Shown: positions 1-8,493 of the stretch, piece after piece | How the letters are laid out: every line of letters starts with the position of its first letter | Position numbering within the stretch: the first letter of the stretch is position 1 | NCBI GenBank assembly: GCA_017483405.1 | Contig: JAFUWP010000117.1 | Coordinates: forward strand, 1 to 16,517 | Source: Oscillospiraceae bacterium | Lineage (GTDB): Bacteria; Bacillota; Clostridia; Oscillospirales; Ruminococcaceae | DNA: 16,517 nt | Direction of reading: 5' to 3' | Program-made: the position numbers and the translations under genes | Notes under the pieces: generated by a model | What the model was told of the DNA's origin: nothing | Database searches by the model: none | The model's input: only the letters and a program-made list of their open reading frames with translations

Positions 1-698
1 CTGGTTATGAAAGAGATAAGTTTTCTTCTTACAGAGCGTTTTTAGCCTACATGATGGCACACCCTGGCAAGAAGATGCTCTTTATGGGTCAGGAATTCGC
101 ACAGGTGAATGAATGGAACTATGAAAAACAGCTCGACTGGGAACTGCTTGAAAAGCCTGAACATCAGCAGATGCAGGATTTCACCGCGGCACTGAACAAG
201 CTCTATCTGGATACCGCTGCTCTCTGGGATAACGATGATTCTTGGAGCGGATTCAGCTGGATTTCTCACGATGACTATAAACAAAGCGTCATCGCCTTCC
301 GGAGAATCGCAGATGACGGAAGTGAAATTATCGCTGTCTGCAATTTTGTTCCCGTTACCAGAACAGATTATAAAATCGGCGTACCGTTTTATGATAATTA
401 TGAATTACTATTCAGCACTGATGATATTAAATTCGGCGGTCAGGGTCTTGCACTCGAAAAATATGAACCTCTGGATTTCAGTATGCACGGATTCGACCAA
501 AGCATTTCTCTCACCCTGCCGGCACTCTCTGTACTGTATCTGAAACGTGTTCCCAAAAAACAGAAATCCCTTGCCGAACTGGCAAACGAAATTGCTGAAC
601 GGAAAGAAAAGGAATCTGCAAAATCAGAAGATGAAAAAGAAGAAACTGCATCTGAACTGACACCAGTGACAGAGACTGAAGATTTATCAGACAAATAA
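1..698 (+). CDS. glgB: 1,4-alpha-glucan branching enzyme, C-terminal part (5' end outside window)
   Basis: The frame is open from base 3 and begins inside the protein, so only about the last 230 residues are present. The enzyme makes alpha-1,6 branches in glycogen by moving cut alpha-1,4 chains (GH13). The visible segment has the family's late barrel region, with AHPGKKMLFMGQEFAQ at the position where GlgB has its conserved AHPGKK-LFMG-EF block, followed by the all-beta C-terminal domain ending near LYLKRVP. The catalytic Asp/Glu residues lie upstream and cannot be checked. After the normal domain end there is a Lys/Glu/Ser/Thr-rich tail of about 45 residues that looks disordered. Next comes glgC after 64 bases, so this is the first visible gene of the glycogen operon. 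Identity is secure from sequence and context. Confidence 0.93.
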   Translation, partial: GYERDKFSSYRAFLAYMMAHPGKKMLFMGQEFAQVNEWNYEKQLDWELLEKPEHQQMQDFTAALNKLYLDTAALWDNDDSWSGFSWISHDDYKQSVIAFRRIADDGSEIIAVCNFVPVTRTDYKIGVPFYDNYELLFSTDDIKFGGQGLALEKYEPLDFSMHGFDQSISLTLPALSVLYLKRVPKKQKSLAELANEIAERKEKESAKSEDEKEETASELTPVTETEDLSDK

Positions 699-706
699 AT
701 AATAAC

Positions 707-740
707 CAGAGCAGACAGGAATCTTAAAAAAACTGCTCTG
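707..740 (+). other. Intercistronic hairpin between glgB and glgC
   Basis: CAGAGCAG at 707-714 is the exact reverse complement of CTGCTCTG at 733-740, giving an 8-bp stem with an 18-base loop. No T run follows; instead the glgC Shine-Dalgarno site (AGGAGG, 749-754) lies 8 bases downstream. It is therefore more likely a processing, stability or partial attenuation element than a full terminator. Function is inferred only. Confidence 0.45.
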
Positions 741-762
741 CGGATTTAGGAGGAATTTTTTT

Positions 763-1965
763 ATGAATGCTAAGAAAAAAGTCATTGCAATGCTTCTGGC
801 AGGCGGACAGGGCAGCAGATTATATGCCCTGACTCAGAATGTTGCAAAGCCCGCTGTTCCTTATGGCGGAAAATATCGTATCATCGACTTTGCGCTGTCA
901 AACTGCACCAATTCCGGCATTGATACTGTCGGTGTCCTGACACAGTATCAGCCGCTTGTCCTGAATGAATATATCGGCAACGGTCAGCCGTGGGATTTGG
1001 ACAGAATGAACGGCGGTGTACATGTCCTTTCTCCGTTCGAGACAAAAGAAGGTGCGGACTGGTTTCAGGGTACTGCAAATGCGATTTATCAGAATATGCG
1101 CTTTATCGAACGCTATGACCCTGAATATGTTATCGTCCTCGGCGGTGACCATATCTACAAGATGGATTATTCCAAACTAGTGGAATATCACGAGAAAAAC
1201 AATGCTGACGGCACTATCGCGGTCATTGATGTACCGATGGAAGAAGCCTCCCGTTTCGGCATCATGACCTGCGATGCGGAAAACCGAGTTGTCAGATTTA
1301 CTGAAAAACCAAAAGAACCGGAATCTACTCTTGCCTCTATGGGCATCTACTGCTTTACATGGCAGAAACTCAAGAAATACTTAATCGAAAATGAAAATGC
1401 AAATACCGGCTCGAAGGACTTCGGCAAGGACATCATCCCTGCAATGCTGGCAAATCAGGAGCGTCTGTTTGCTTATACCTTTGACGGCTACTGGAAGGAT
1501 GTCGGCACACTTGACAGCCTCTGGGAGGCCAATATGGACTTGTTAAGCCCGTCTGTACCGCTCGACCTCTATGACCCCAAGTGGAAAGTATACGCCCGTC
1601 ATAACAATATGCCTCCGCAGTATATCGGCGAAAGTGCCCAGATTGAAAACTCCATGATTACAGAAGGCTCAAATATCAACGGAAAAGTAGATTTCTCCGT
1701 TATCTTCTCCGGCGTTACCATCGAAGAAGGCGCAATTGTCAATTATTCCATCCTGATGCCTGGTACAGTTGTCAAGTCCGGTGCGGTTGTGGAATATGCC
1801 ATTGTCGGTGAAAACTGCGTTGTGGAATCCGGTGCGAAAATCGGCATCAGTCCCGAAAATATCGAAAACAGAGATGACTGGGGCATTGCAGTTGTCGGCC
1901 ATAATGTGACCGTATCCGGCACAGCCGTCATCAAGCCGAAAGAAATCATCTCTGACAATGTATAA
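763..1965 (+). CDS. glgC: Glucose-1-phosphate adenylyltransferase (ADP-glucose pyrophosphorylase), catalytic subunit
   Basis: Makes ADP-glucose and pyrophosphate from ATP and glucose-1-phosphate, the committed step of bacterial glycogen synthesis in the cytoplasm. At 400 aa it has normal length. The nucleotide-binding loop AGGQGSRL (residues 13-20) is followed by KPAVPYGGKYRIIDFALSN (from 29). The catalytic-Asp motif GGDHIYKMDY is at 127-136, the sugar-phosphate Lys motif FTEKP at 179-183, and KDFGKDIIP at 218-226. The C-terminal third is a left-handed beta-helix of hexapeptide-like repeats, used for allosteric control and assembly. The ATG start has AGGAGG at 749-754. All catalytic motifs seem intact, unlike in the adjacent glgD product, with which it probably forms a hetero-oligomer as known for Bacillaceae. 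Confidence 0.97.
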   Translation: MNAKKKVIAMLLAGGQGSRLYALTQNVAKPAVPYGGKYRIIDFALSNCTNSGIDTVGVLTQYQPLVLNEYIGNGQPWDLDRMNGGVHVLSPFETKEGADWFQGTANAIYQNMRFIERYDPEYVIVLGGDHIYKMDYSKLVEYHEKNNADGTIAVIDVPMEEASRFGIMTCDAENRVVRFTEKPKEPESTLASMGIYCFTWQKLKKYLIENENANTGSKDFGKDIIPAMLANQERLFAYTFDGYWKDVGTLDSLWEANMDLLSPSVPLDLYDPKWKVYARHNNMPPQYIGESAQIENSMITEGSNINGKVDFSVIFSGVTIEEGAIVNYSILMPGTVVKSGAVVEYAIVGENCVVESGAKIGISPENIENRDDWGIAVVGHNVTVSGTAVIKPKEIISDNV

Positions 1966-1988
1966 ATCTAAAGGAGCCTCTGTTAGTT

Positions 1989-3113
1989 ATGAGTGTAAAT
2001 AATAACGTACTCGGTCTGATTTTTGCAAGCCTGCATGATTCGACCGTCATTGAATTAACCAAACACAGAACAATGGGTTCTATCATGTTCGGCGGACGAT
2101 ACAGACTGATTGACTTTCCGCTGTCTAACATGGTAAATTCCGGCATCACGCAGGTAGGTGTCATCACAAAATCGAATTACGGTTCTCTGCTCGACCATCT
2201 GGGGACAGGCCGTGAATGGGATTTATCCAGAAAACAGGGCGGACTGCATCTTCTGCCGCCGTTCAGCCAGAGCGGTGAAGGCGTTTACAGAGGCCGTCTG
2301 GAAGCCCTCAACAACGTCTGGAGCTATGTGGAACATTCCAAATGTGAATATGTTGTCCTGACAGACTGCGATTATGTTGCCAATATCAATTTTGAAAAAG
2401 TTGTCAAACAGCATATCGAAACCGAAGCTGATATTACTGTCGTTTACGGCAAATATAAATACAGTGAAGAATCCGGTTCTTGTGTGGATGTTCTCGAAAT
2501 GGATGAAACCGGCAGAGTTTCCGCTGTTCTGATTGACCCTCTGCTTTCCGGAGAATGCAATATCAGTCTTGATATGTTCGTGATGAAAAAAGATTTTCTG
2601 CGCAAGCTCGTAAAAGATGCCGCCAGCAAGAATCAATACAGTCTCGTCCGCGACTGCTTACAGCCAAAGGTAAAGGAAATCAAGCTGATGGGCTATCAGT
2701 TTGACGGCTATTTCAGCAGAATCGACAGCGTAAAGCATTATTATGAAGCTAATCTGGCACTGCTTAAACCCGAAAACAGAAATCAGCTGTTCAAGGCAGG
2801 TTCTCCCGTTTATACCAAAATCGGCGACAATGGCCCTGTAAAATACGGCCTTGAAGCAAAAGCATCCAACTCCCTCATCGCAGACGGATGTATCATCGAA
2901 GGCACTGTCGAAAACAGTATTCTGTTCCGTGGTGTCAAAGTCGGCAAGGGCAGTGTTGTCCGTAACTGCATTCTGATGCAGGGCACAAACATCGGTGCGG
3001 ACTGCTCGCTGACAGCCGTTATCACTGATAAGAATGTCACCACCGAAGACGGCAGAGTGCTGACCGGTTCTGACAGCTATCCTGTTTATATCAGCAAGAA
3101 CGCAAAACTTTGA
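1989..3113 (+). CDS. glgD: Non-catalytic GlgD paralogue of ADP-glucose pyrophosphorylase
   Basis: A 374-aa protein homologous over its length to GlgC (YRLIDFPLSNMVNSGI at 38-53 matches the GlgC block), but the catalytic signatures are lost. The Gly-rich nucleotide loop is replaced by GLIFASLHDS (9-18), and the GGDH metal site by TDCDYV (125-130). In Bacillus and Geobacillus, GlgD is known to be inactive alone and to raise the activity of GlgC in a GlgCD complex; the same role is likely here. It lies 23 bases after glgC and 20 bases before glgA, clearly in the operon. AAAGGAG at 1970-1976 is the probable ribosome site, with a rather long 12-base spacing to the ATG. The C-terminal beta-helix is retained. 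Confidence 0.93.
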   Translation: MSVNNNVLGLIFASLHDSTVIELTKHRTMGSIMFGGRYRLIDFPLSNMVNSGITQVGVITKSNYGSLLDHLGTGREWDLSRKQGGLHLLPPFSQSGEGVYRGRLEALNNVWSYVEHSKCEYVVLTDCDYVANINFEKVVKQHIETEADITVVYGKYKYSEESGSCVDVLEMDETGRVSAVLIDPLLSGECNISLDMFVMKKDFLRKLVKDAASKNQYSLVRDCLQPKVKEIKLMGYQFDGYFSRIDSVKHYYEANLALLKPENRNQLFKAGSPVYTKIGDNGPVKYGLEAKASNSLIADGCIIEGTVENSILFRGVKVGKGSVVRNCILMQGTNIGADCSLTAVITDKNVTTEDGRVLTGSDSYPVYISKNAKL

Positions 3114-3133
3114 TTCAGGAAGGATGATTTGCT

Positions 3134-4570
3134 TTGAATATACTGTTTGCCGCAAGCGAAGCTGTACCGTTTGCAGCGTCCGGCGGTCTGGCAGATGTTG
3201 TCGGCTCGCTTCCTGCCGCAATCCGGAACAAAGGCCATGAGTGCCGTGTTGTGATTCCGCTGTATAAGTCTATCCGTCCGGAATTCCGCGCCCAGATGAC
3301 ATTCTTAACTAATATTACAGTTGATGTCTCATGGAGAAAACAGTACTGCGGTATTTTTACCGCTATCTGGAACGGCGTGACCTATTACTTTATTGATAAT
3401 GAATATTATTTCGGACGTGACGGCCTGTATGGTTTCTATGATGACTGCGAACGCTATGTCTTTTTCTCAAGAGCAGTTCTGGAGATGCTTCGCTGTATCG
3501 ACTTTAAACCCGATATTATTCATGCCAATGACTGGCAGACTGCTATGATTTCTGTTTTCTATCAGGTATTTTATAAATATCAGCAGAATTATCAGAATAT
3601 CAAACATATCTTTACGATTCATAATATTCAGTATCAGGGCAGTTACGGCCGTGAGGTACTCAATGAAGTCATGGGCATTCCGCTGTATCATATCGGCATT
3701 CTGGAATATGACGGCGCAATCAACATGATGAAAGGCGCAATCGAAGCCGCTGACAAAATCACAACCGTCAGCCCCAGCTATGCATGGGAGATTCTCGACC
3801 CGTATTATGCACACGGCCTTGACAGGATTCTCGTCAACAAGCAATATAAACTCTGCGGAATCCTCAACGGCATTGATACGGATTTATATAATCCGGAACA
3901 TGATAATCTGATTGCTAAGAAATTCAGTCCCGCTGACCCGTCCGGAAAAAAAGCCTGCAAAGAAGCTCTGCTTTCGGAACTGGCACTTCAGGAAGGCGAT
4001 GAGCCTGTTATCGGCATTGTGACCCGTTTTGTTTCTCACAAGGGCATTGACCTGATTCGCTATGTCTTTGAAGATATTCTGAATCTTGGCTACAAATTCG
4101 CGATTCTGGGAAGTGGTGAAAAAATCTATGAAGATTTCTTCTCCGAAATGCAGTGGCGTTATCCGGACAGGGTGAGCGTGACGCTCGGATTCCAGCCGGA
4201 TTTGGCTAAGAAAATCTATGCCGGTGCAGATATGTTCCTGATGCCGTCTCAGAGTGAGCCGTGCGGTCTGGCACAGATGATTTCCATGAGATACGGTACT
4301 GCGCCGATTGTCCGCGAAACCGGCGGTCTGCGCGATTCCGTCAAGGATAACGGAAACGGTGACGGCAACGGATTCACCTTCCGGACATATAACGCTCATG
4401 ATATGCTGGATGCCTGCGCAAGAGCCAAGACCTGCTATGATTCCGAAAACTGGCAGTCTCTTGTTAAACGCGCTATGACCAGCGATTACAGCTGGGATGC
4501 CTCCGCGGATGCTTATGTCAATCTGTATAAAGAATTATACTGCCCCGTTTCGCAGACGGAACATCCATAA
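3134..4570 (+). CDS. glgA: Glycogen synthase, GT5 family (TTG start)
   Basis: Transfers glucose from ADP-glucose to the non-reducing end of an alpha-1,4-glucan; 478 aa, standard for bacterial GlgA. The start is TTG, supported by AGGAAGGA at 3118-3125 and by protein similarity beginning at MNILFAASEAVPF. GT-B fold landmarks are present: HANDW (130-134), TIHNIQYQG (161-169), R298 and K303 in the TRFVSHKG segment, and EPCGLAQ (375-381) with the conserved Glu. One deviation: the N-terminal K-x-GGL ADP-glucose motif reads AASGGLADV, so the usual Lys at about position 15 is Ala. The gene closes the operon and is followed by a strong hairpin. Function is well supported by motifs and context. Confidence 0.95.
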   Translation: MNILFAASEAVPFAASGGLADVVGSLPAAIRNKGHECRVVIPLYKSIRPEFRAQMTFLTNITVDVSWRKQYCGIFTAIWNGVTYYFIDNEYYFGRDGLYGFYDDCERYVFFSRAVLEMLRCIDFKPDIIHANDWQTAMISVFYQVFYKYQQNYQNIKHIFTIHNIQYQGSYGREVLNEVMGIPLYHIGILEYDGAINMMKGAIEAADKITTVSPSYAWEILDPYYAHGLDRILVNKQYKLCGILNGIDTDLYNPEHDNLIAKKFSPADPSGKKACKEALLSELALQEGDEPVIGIVTRFVSHKGIDLIRYVFEDILNLGYKFAILGSGEKIYEDFFSEMQWRYPDRVSVTLGFQPDLAKKIYAGADMFLMPSQSEPCGLAQMISMRYGTAPIVRETGGLRDSVKDNGNGDGNGFTFRTYNAHDMLDACARAKTCYDSENWQSLVKRAMTSDYSWDASADAYVNLYKELYCPVSQTEHP

Positions 4571-4586
4571 AAACTTTATCAATCAA

Positions 4587-4620
4587 AAAGCTGTTCTCCC
4601 AAAAGAGAACAGCTTTTTTT
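4587..4620. terminator. Bidirectional intrinsic terminator between glgA and the pectinase gene
   Basis: AAAGCTGTTCTC (4587-4598) pairs perfectly with GAGAACAGCTTT (4605-4616), a 12-bp stem with a 6-base loop. On the + strand it is followed by TTTT within a seven-T run (4614-4620). On the - strand the stem ends in TTTTT as well (AAAAA at 4585-4589). It sits 16 bases after the glgA stop, between convergent genes. Confidence 0.93.
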
Positions 4621-4644
4621 GATGCCTTTTTATTATCACAGGCA

Positions 4645-4672
4645 GAAAAGCTCTGCCGGAGCAGAGCTTTTC
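4645..4672 (-). terminator. Hairpin 3' of the pectinase gene
   Basis: GAAAAGCTCTGC (4645-4656) pairs with GCAGAGCTTTTC (4661-4672) around a 4-base CGGA loop. It lies 22 bases beyond the stop of the minus-strand pectate lyase gene. The T run outside the stem is poor, so it may act as a first, weaker terminator or RNA 3' stabiliser before the stronger hairpin at 4587-4616. Confidence 0.65.
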
Positions 4673-4694
4673 CTGTATCACATCGGGAATTATA

Positions 4695-7600
4695 TTACAG
4701 CTGAGTAATCAAACCAACGATGTATTTCATGATTGACAGAGCATCGGAAGAATCCGGCGCACCGCTGTTATTGACATCGGCAGCCTTTACCTGTGCTTCA
4801 GAGAGTGTTTCTTTGCCAAGAATAGCTTTGTTGATAGTGATGACATCCAGAATATTAATAGAACCATTGCCGTCAGCATCGCCCTTGAGATATTCCTGTA
4901 CAGGTTCAGTCGTTGTAGTGGTAGTTGTTGTAGTAGTGGTTGTTTCAGTCTGAGTCGTTGTTGCGGTTGTGCCGGCAGATGTGCCGCTGGATGCATAAGC
5001 GATATATACCAGATTCATAGCATCACCCTTTGTGATTTCTACTGCACCGGCAGAAACATCAACAGTAACAACGCCGTTAGCATCTGTTGTATACTTTGTG
5101 CCGTTCACCTTGATGCCCTTGCTTGCGGTATCTGTTACCAGAGTCAGCGTACCTGCGGAAGGTGCTGTGAAGGTGATGGAAGTAGCAGTTTCCATCTTGA
5201 GGGATTTTGTCAGAGTCAGACCGTTATAGGAAACAGCGACATCTTTGGAATTCATGTTTCCGGAAATGGTGTAGAAAGAACTTGTACTTCCGTTTACAGT
5301 GAAGTTATGAACATATTCGCTTGCTACAGGAGTTACATTAGATGCTGTTGTAGCAGTTGTTTCCTTCTGAGATTCTGTTGTAGAAACAGGGTCAGATGTT
5401 CCGGAAGATGTGCTCGGTGTGGATGTCTGGCTGACACCGTTCATCATGTGATAGCCCAGAGATGCATAAGTACCATTGGAAGGTGTTTCTGCAAAGCCCT
5501 TCGGATTCGGAGAACCATCGGCATTTCTCCATGCAGTATGGAAATCTGTAGAACCCATTGCACCAACTGTCAGGGTAACGAAATCGGAATCAGTCGGAGT
5601 TACAATATCACCCAGCTTAGAGCCGTTTGCAAGAGTTTCGCTCTTAGCAAAATAGTACTTGCTGTTGTAGTAGATGCCGTTTGTCATTGCGCCGACAAAC
5701 TTGTCATTGCCTGCCTTGATGCCTGTTGCATTGGTCTTGGAAACATTTGCAACATTGTAATAAGACATCATGTTAGCGAATGTTGCTGTTGTGGAGCATC
5801 TGTAAACCATGTAGTTTGCCTTTGCACCCTTCAGGTTATTGTTATAAGCGGTGCAGTTTTTCATGTCGCCGAATTCAGGGTTATTGTTATCGGTAAAGCC
5901 GCAGTTGAGGTTTTCAAATGCAAGGCAGTTTTCTACCTTATGGCGAGTACCGACACCGCCGCCGCCGAGCTTGAAGCCATTACCATCGCAGTCGCCGTAG
6001 CCTCTGCCGTCTTCGGTAAAGCCGTTACGGAAAGCGATGCAGTTCTTGAGCGTTACTACACCGATAGGGCCAGTTGCTTCTTTTGCATACAAATCCCAGC
6101 CGTCATCGGAGTTGTTATAAGAGATACAGCCATCAAAGATATTGCCTTCACCGCATGTCAGCTTGGCAGCGAAGCCGTCAGCATTTTCCATAGTTGCTTC
6201 ATCGCAGTTGTTTTTGGATGTGCAGTTCTTGACAAGGTTATTTGTAGGCCAGTCAGCAATAGCAGCCGCATCGGTTCTGTATCTTGAAATCTGAAGACCG
6301 GTATCTTCGTTATCATTGAAGACCAGCATTTCGATAATATTGTTATTACCGGAAAGAAGCATACCATTATCACCGGCATTATAGACTTCAAAACCATAGA
6401 AATGCCAGTAAGAACCATCCAGAACGAAACCTCTTGCAGAATCAGCAACAGTCTGTCCTGTAAAGTCAAAGACTACTTTTGCACCGTTATAAGCAGAAAT
6501 GGTCTTGTACTTGCCGGCAGAACCGGAATTGTTCTGGTCAATCACGATAGTACTGGTATACTTGTAAGTACCTTCCAGCAGATAGATGCAGCCGCCGGCC
6601 GGAACATTCTTGATAGCCGTCAGGACATCAGTCGGGTCGGATGCGGAAGAACCAGAGCCAGAACCGTTCGGAGATGCATAGATAATCTGTGCATAACTTG
6701 CCGGAGTCTGAGTAGATGCGGTTGTGGCTGTTGTTGTCTGAGATGTAGTAGATGCTGTTGTGCCTGCTGTAGTAGCAGTAGTAGATGCTGTTGTTGCAGT
6801 CGGGTCAGTGGAATCGGTGAATCCGCTTCCGATGGCTACGATGGAATCTTTATAGGATACCAGTGCGGCTTTCAGTGCATCGTTAACAGCATAGCTTGCA
6901 TCATCAACAGAGTTGTCAAATGTCCACTTGAAGTCACCGCCCTGTACACGGCCTGCGTTAGCTGTTACCTTAGCGGGAACATCTTCTGCCTTGTCAGGGG
7001 TGTAGCTGTACATCAGGCTGGAATTGGTATCGAAGTTATTGTAAGCTGTACCGCCCTGCTTTGATGTAACAGAAGAAGGTACTGTTGCAGTTCTGGAAGA
7101 TGTCACATAAGCATCAAATTCTGTATTGTTTTCAGAATACGGAACAAATGCCTTCTGACCGGTCATATAGTTGCCGTATGCCTTGATAACACCGCCGTCC
7201 TCGCTGGAGAATGTGCCTGCACCTTCGGCAATATCAGAACCCTGCATGGAAATCAGCATCGGATACTTGCAGTTTCTGAAATAGTTGTTTTCTACAAATG
7301 CAGATGCACCCATTGTCACGCCGACACCGTATTTTGCATTGCCGTCAAAATAGTTGTTGTAGATGTGAACGGAGCATGTTCTGATTCTCGGATGACGGGA
7401 GTCAGAATGGTCATACCAGTTATGATGATAAGTAATATAATTTTCTGTGGTTTCGGATTTCATGCCCTGAAGATTGCACTTTCCGTTATCCCAGAAGTGA
7501 TTATAGGAGTGTGTGATATAAGTAGAAGTCTTAGTATCAAGCGCACCGTCACCCTTTACTTGGTCAGCATCAGAGCCGGCATCGCCATAGAAGAAGTCGC

Positions 7601-8468
7601 AGTGATGTACCCAGATATGGTCATTCTTCTGCTGAAGTCCGCAGTCATCGCCTTCGGAGCTGTTGCAGTTCATGAAACCGAGGTTTCTGGCTTCTACGTT
7701 GGAAGAATTCTTCATAACCAGACCGAAACCGTTGAATGTGGTATCTGTGCCGATACCTTCGATAGTCAGACCGCAGGTAACAGTATCAACATACAGGTCA
7801 CCGTTAGGCATGTTGGCAGGGTCTTCGATGTTGCCGATAAATCTGATAGCAACAGGGCCTACGCTGGTATTGCTTTTCAGGTTTGTGATGATGTTCTGAA
7901 TACCGGTCAGTTCGGTATCAACGCCCTTTTTGTTCGGCAGAGTTACCTTGACAGTATCTTTTGTTGCATTGGTAACATAGATAACAGTAGCATTGGATTT
8001 CAGAGTACCATCTTCGTTATATGCGCCGGAAGAAGTGCCGTTCACCCAGCCGAAACCGGAACGGTCATTTGCTGTAGAAGTGACTTTTACTTCGGCAGCT
8101 TTGGAAGTATCTTCCTTTCCGCTGATAACCGGAACTACTTTGATAGTGTGAGAACCGGCTTTCAGGCCGACAGCATCCACACGGAAACATCCTGCATACT
8201 GACGAATCAGCATGGAGTCCAGCTGTGTGCCATCTACGTAGGCATTATAGCCGGATGCACCGGAAACAGCTGTCCATTCTGCATAAGCACCTTCTTCAAA
8301 TCCGCCTGTTGTGCCGAACTTGACAGTGCTTTCGCTTGCGGTTGCGGTTACAGTAGCATTTTCAGCCGGAGTTACAGTAACTGCCTGTGCAGAAATGCCT
8401 GCGGAACAGATAACGCTTGCGGCTGCCAGCAGAGCAGCCAGACTTTTTTTCATTGCTTGCATTCTCAT
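4695..8468 (-). CDS. Secreted bifunctional pectate lyase: PL1 + PL9 + probable pectin-binding module + type I dockerin
   Basis: A 1257-aa exported pectinase, probably a cellulosome subunit. Layout: signal peptide 1-29 (MKKSLAALL, cut near AQA); Fn3-like region about 48-132; PL1 pectate lyase about 135-445, with Ca-site DGALD (307-311) and the RHPRIR arginines (358-363); Thr-rich linker 553-587; PL9 lyase about 594-1010; second linker about 1014-1047; beta-sandwich module 1052-1160, probably CBM77-like; a run of 12 Thr (1176-1187); dockerin 1194-1257 with two Ca loops, D1197/D1199/N1201/D1208 and D1231/N1233/S1235/D1242. In PL9 the spacing of D764, D788, D789 and D792 equals that of the Ca ligands D209/D233/D234/D237 of Dickeya Pel9A, and K833 (GNGFKLGGG) fits the catalytic Lys273. 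The first ATG is chosen because AAGGGGA lies 10 bases upstream. The CBM call is the least certain part. Confidence 0.95.
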   Translation of the reverse strand: MRMQAMKKSLAALLAAASVICSAGISAQAVTVTPAENATVTATASESTVKFGTTGGFEEGAYAEWTAVSGASGYNAYVDGTQLDSMLIRQYAGCFRVDAVGLKAGSHTIKVVPVISGKEDTSKAAEVKVTSTANDRSGFGWVNGTSSGAYNEDGTLKSNATVIYVTNATKDTVKVTLPNKKGVDTELTGIQNIITNLKSNTSVGPVAIRFIGNIEDPANMPNGDLYVDTVTCGLTIEGIGTDTTFNGFGLVMKNSSNVEARNLGFMNCNSSEGDDCGLQQKNDHIWVHHCDFFYGDAGSDADQVKGDGALDTKTSTYITHSYNHFWDNGKCNLQGMKSETTENYITYHHNWYDHSDSRHPRIRTCSVHIYNNYFDGNAKYGVGVTMGASAFVENNYFRNCKYPMLISMQGSDIAEGAGTFSSEDGGVIKAYGNYMTGQKAFVPYSENNTEFDAYVTSSRTATVPSSVTSKQGGTAYNNFDTNSSLMYSYTPDKAEDVPAKVTANAGRVQGGDFKWTFDNSVDDASYAVNDALKAALVSYKDSIVAIGSGFTDSTDPTATTASTTATTAGTTASTTSQTTTATTASTQTPASYAQIIYASPNGSGSGSSASDPTDVLTAIKNVPAGGCIYLLEGTYKYTSTIVIDQNNSGSAGKYKTISAYNGAKVVFDFTGQTVADSARGFVLDGSYWHFYGFEVYNAGDNGMLLSGNNNIIEMLVFNDNEDTGLQISRYRTDAAAIADWPTNNLVKNCTSKNNCDEATMENADGFAAKLTCGEGNIFDGCISYNNSDDGWDLYAKEATGPIGVVTLKNCIAFRNGFTEDGRGYGDCDGNGFKLGGGGVGTRHKVENCLAFENLNCGFTDNNNPEFGDMKNCTAYNNNLKGAKANYMVYRCSTTATFANMMSYYNVANVSKTNATGIKAGNDKFVGAMTNGIYYNSKYYFAKSETLANGSKLGDIVTPTDSDFVTLTVGAMGSTDFHTAWRNADGSPNPKGFAETPSNGTYASLGYHMMNGVSQTSTPSTSSGTSDPVSTTESQKETTATTASNVTPVASEYVHNFTVNGSTSSFYTISGNMNSKDVAVSYNGLTLTKSLKMETATSITFTAPSAGTLTLVTDTASKGIKVNGTKYTTDANGVVTVDVSAGAVEITKGDAMNLVYIAYASSGTSAGTTATTTQTETTTTTTTTTTTTEPVQEYLKGDADGNGSINILDVITINKAILGKETLSEAQVKAADVNNSGAPDSSDALSIMKYIVGLITQL
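4908..4943 (-). repeat. Poly-threonine linker tract before the dockerin
   Basis: Encodes 12 consecutive Thr (residues 1176-1187) with ACT/ACA/ACC-type codons, read on the + strand as repeated GTT/GTA/GTG. Such linkers are usual between cellulosomal modules and are often O-glycosylated. The low-complexity DNA is prone to length change by slippage. Confidence 0.85.
5328..5429 (-). repeat. Ser/Thr-rich linker between PL9 and the binding module
   Basis: Residues about 1014-1047 are rich in Ser, Thr and Pro (for example STPSTSSGTS and KETTATTAS) with no predicted fold. They separate the PL9 catalytic domain from the C-terminal beta-sandwich module. Confidence 0.7.
6708..6812 (-). repeat. Thr/Ala/Ser-rich linker between PL1 and PL9
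   Basis: Residues about 553-587 are an imperfect repeat of ATTAST/TTA units. On the + strand this shows as repeated GTAGATGCTGTTG-like blocks. It marks the border between the two catalytic halves and may reflect fusion of two originally separate lyase genes. Confidence 0.8.
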
Positions 8469-8493
8469 TGGAAATCATTCCCCTTTCAAGTAC

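Noticed and set aside
2658..3221. Minus-strand ORF of 187 codons across glgD and glgA
   Set aside because: Overlaps two well-supported genes, has no ribosome site and shows no known motif.
4908..4943. Possible microsatellite or CRISPR-like repeat
   Set aside because: No spacer structure; it encodes the Thr linker in frame.
5307..6287. Long + strand ORF (326 codons) opposite the PL9 region
   Set aside because: Very Cys-rich, no recognisable motif, and lies wholly over the conserved PL9 coding sequence in the other strand.
6402..7064. Cys/Arg-rich + strand ORF across the linker region
   Set aside because: Its Cys runs come from the reverse reading of the ACT/GCA-type linker repeat; not a real protein.
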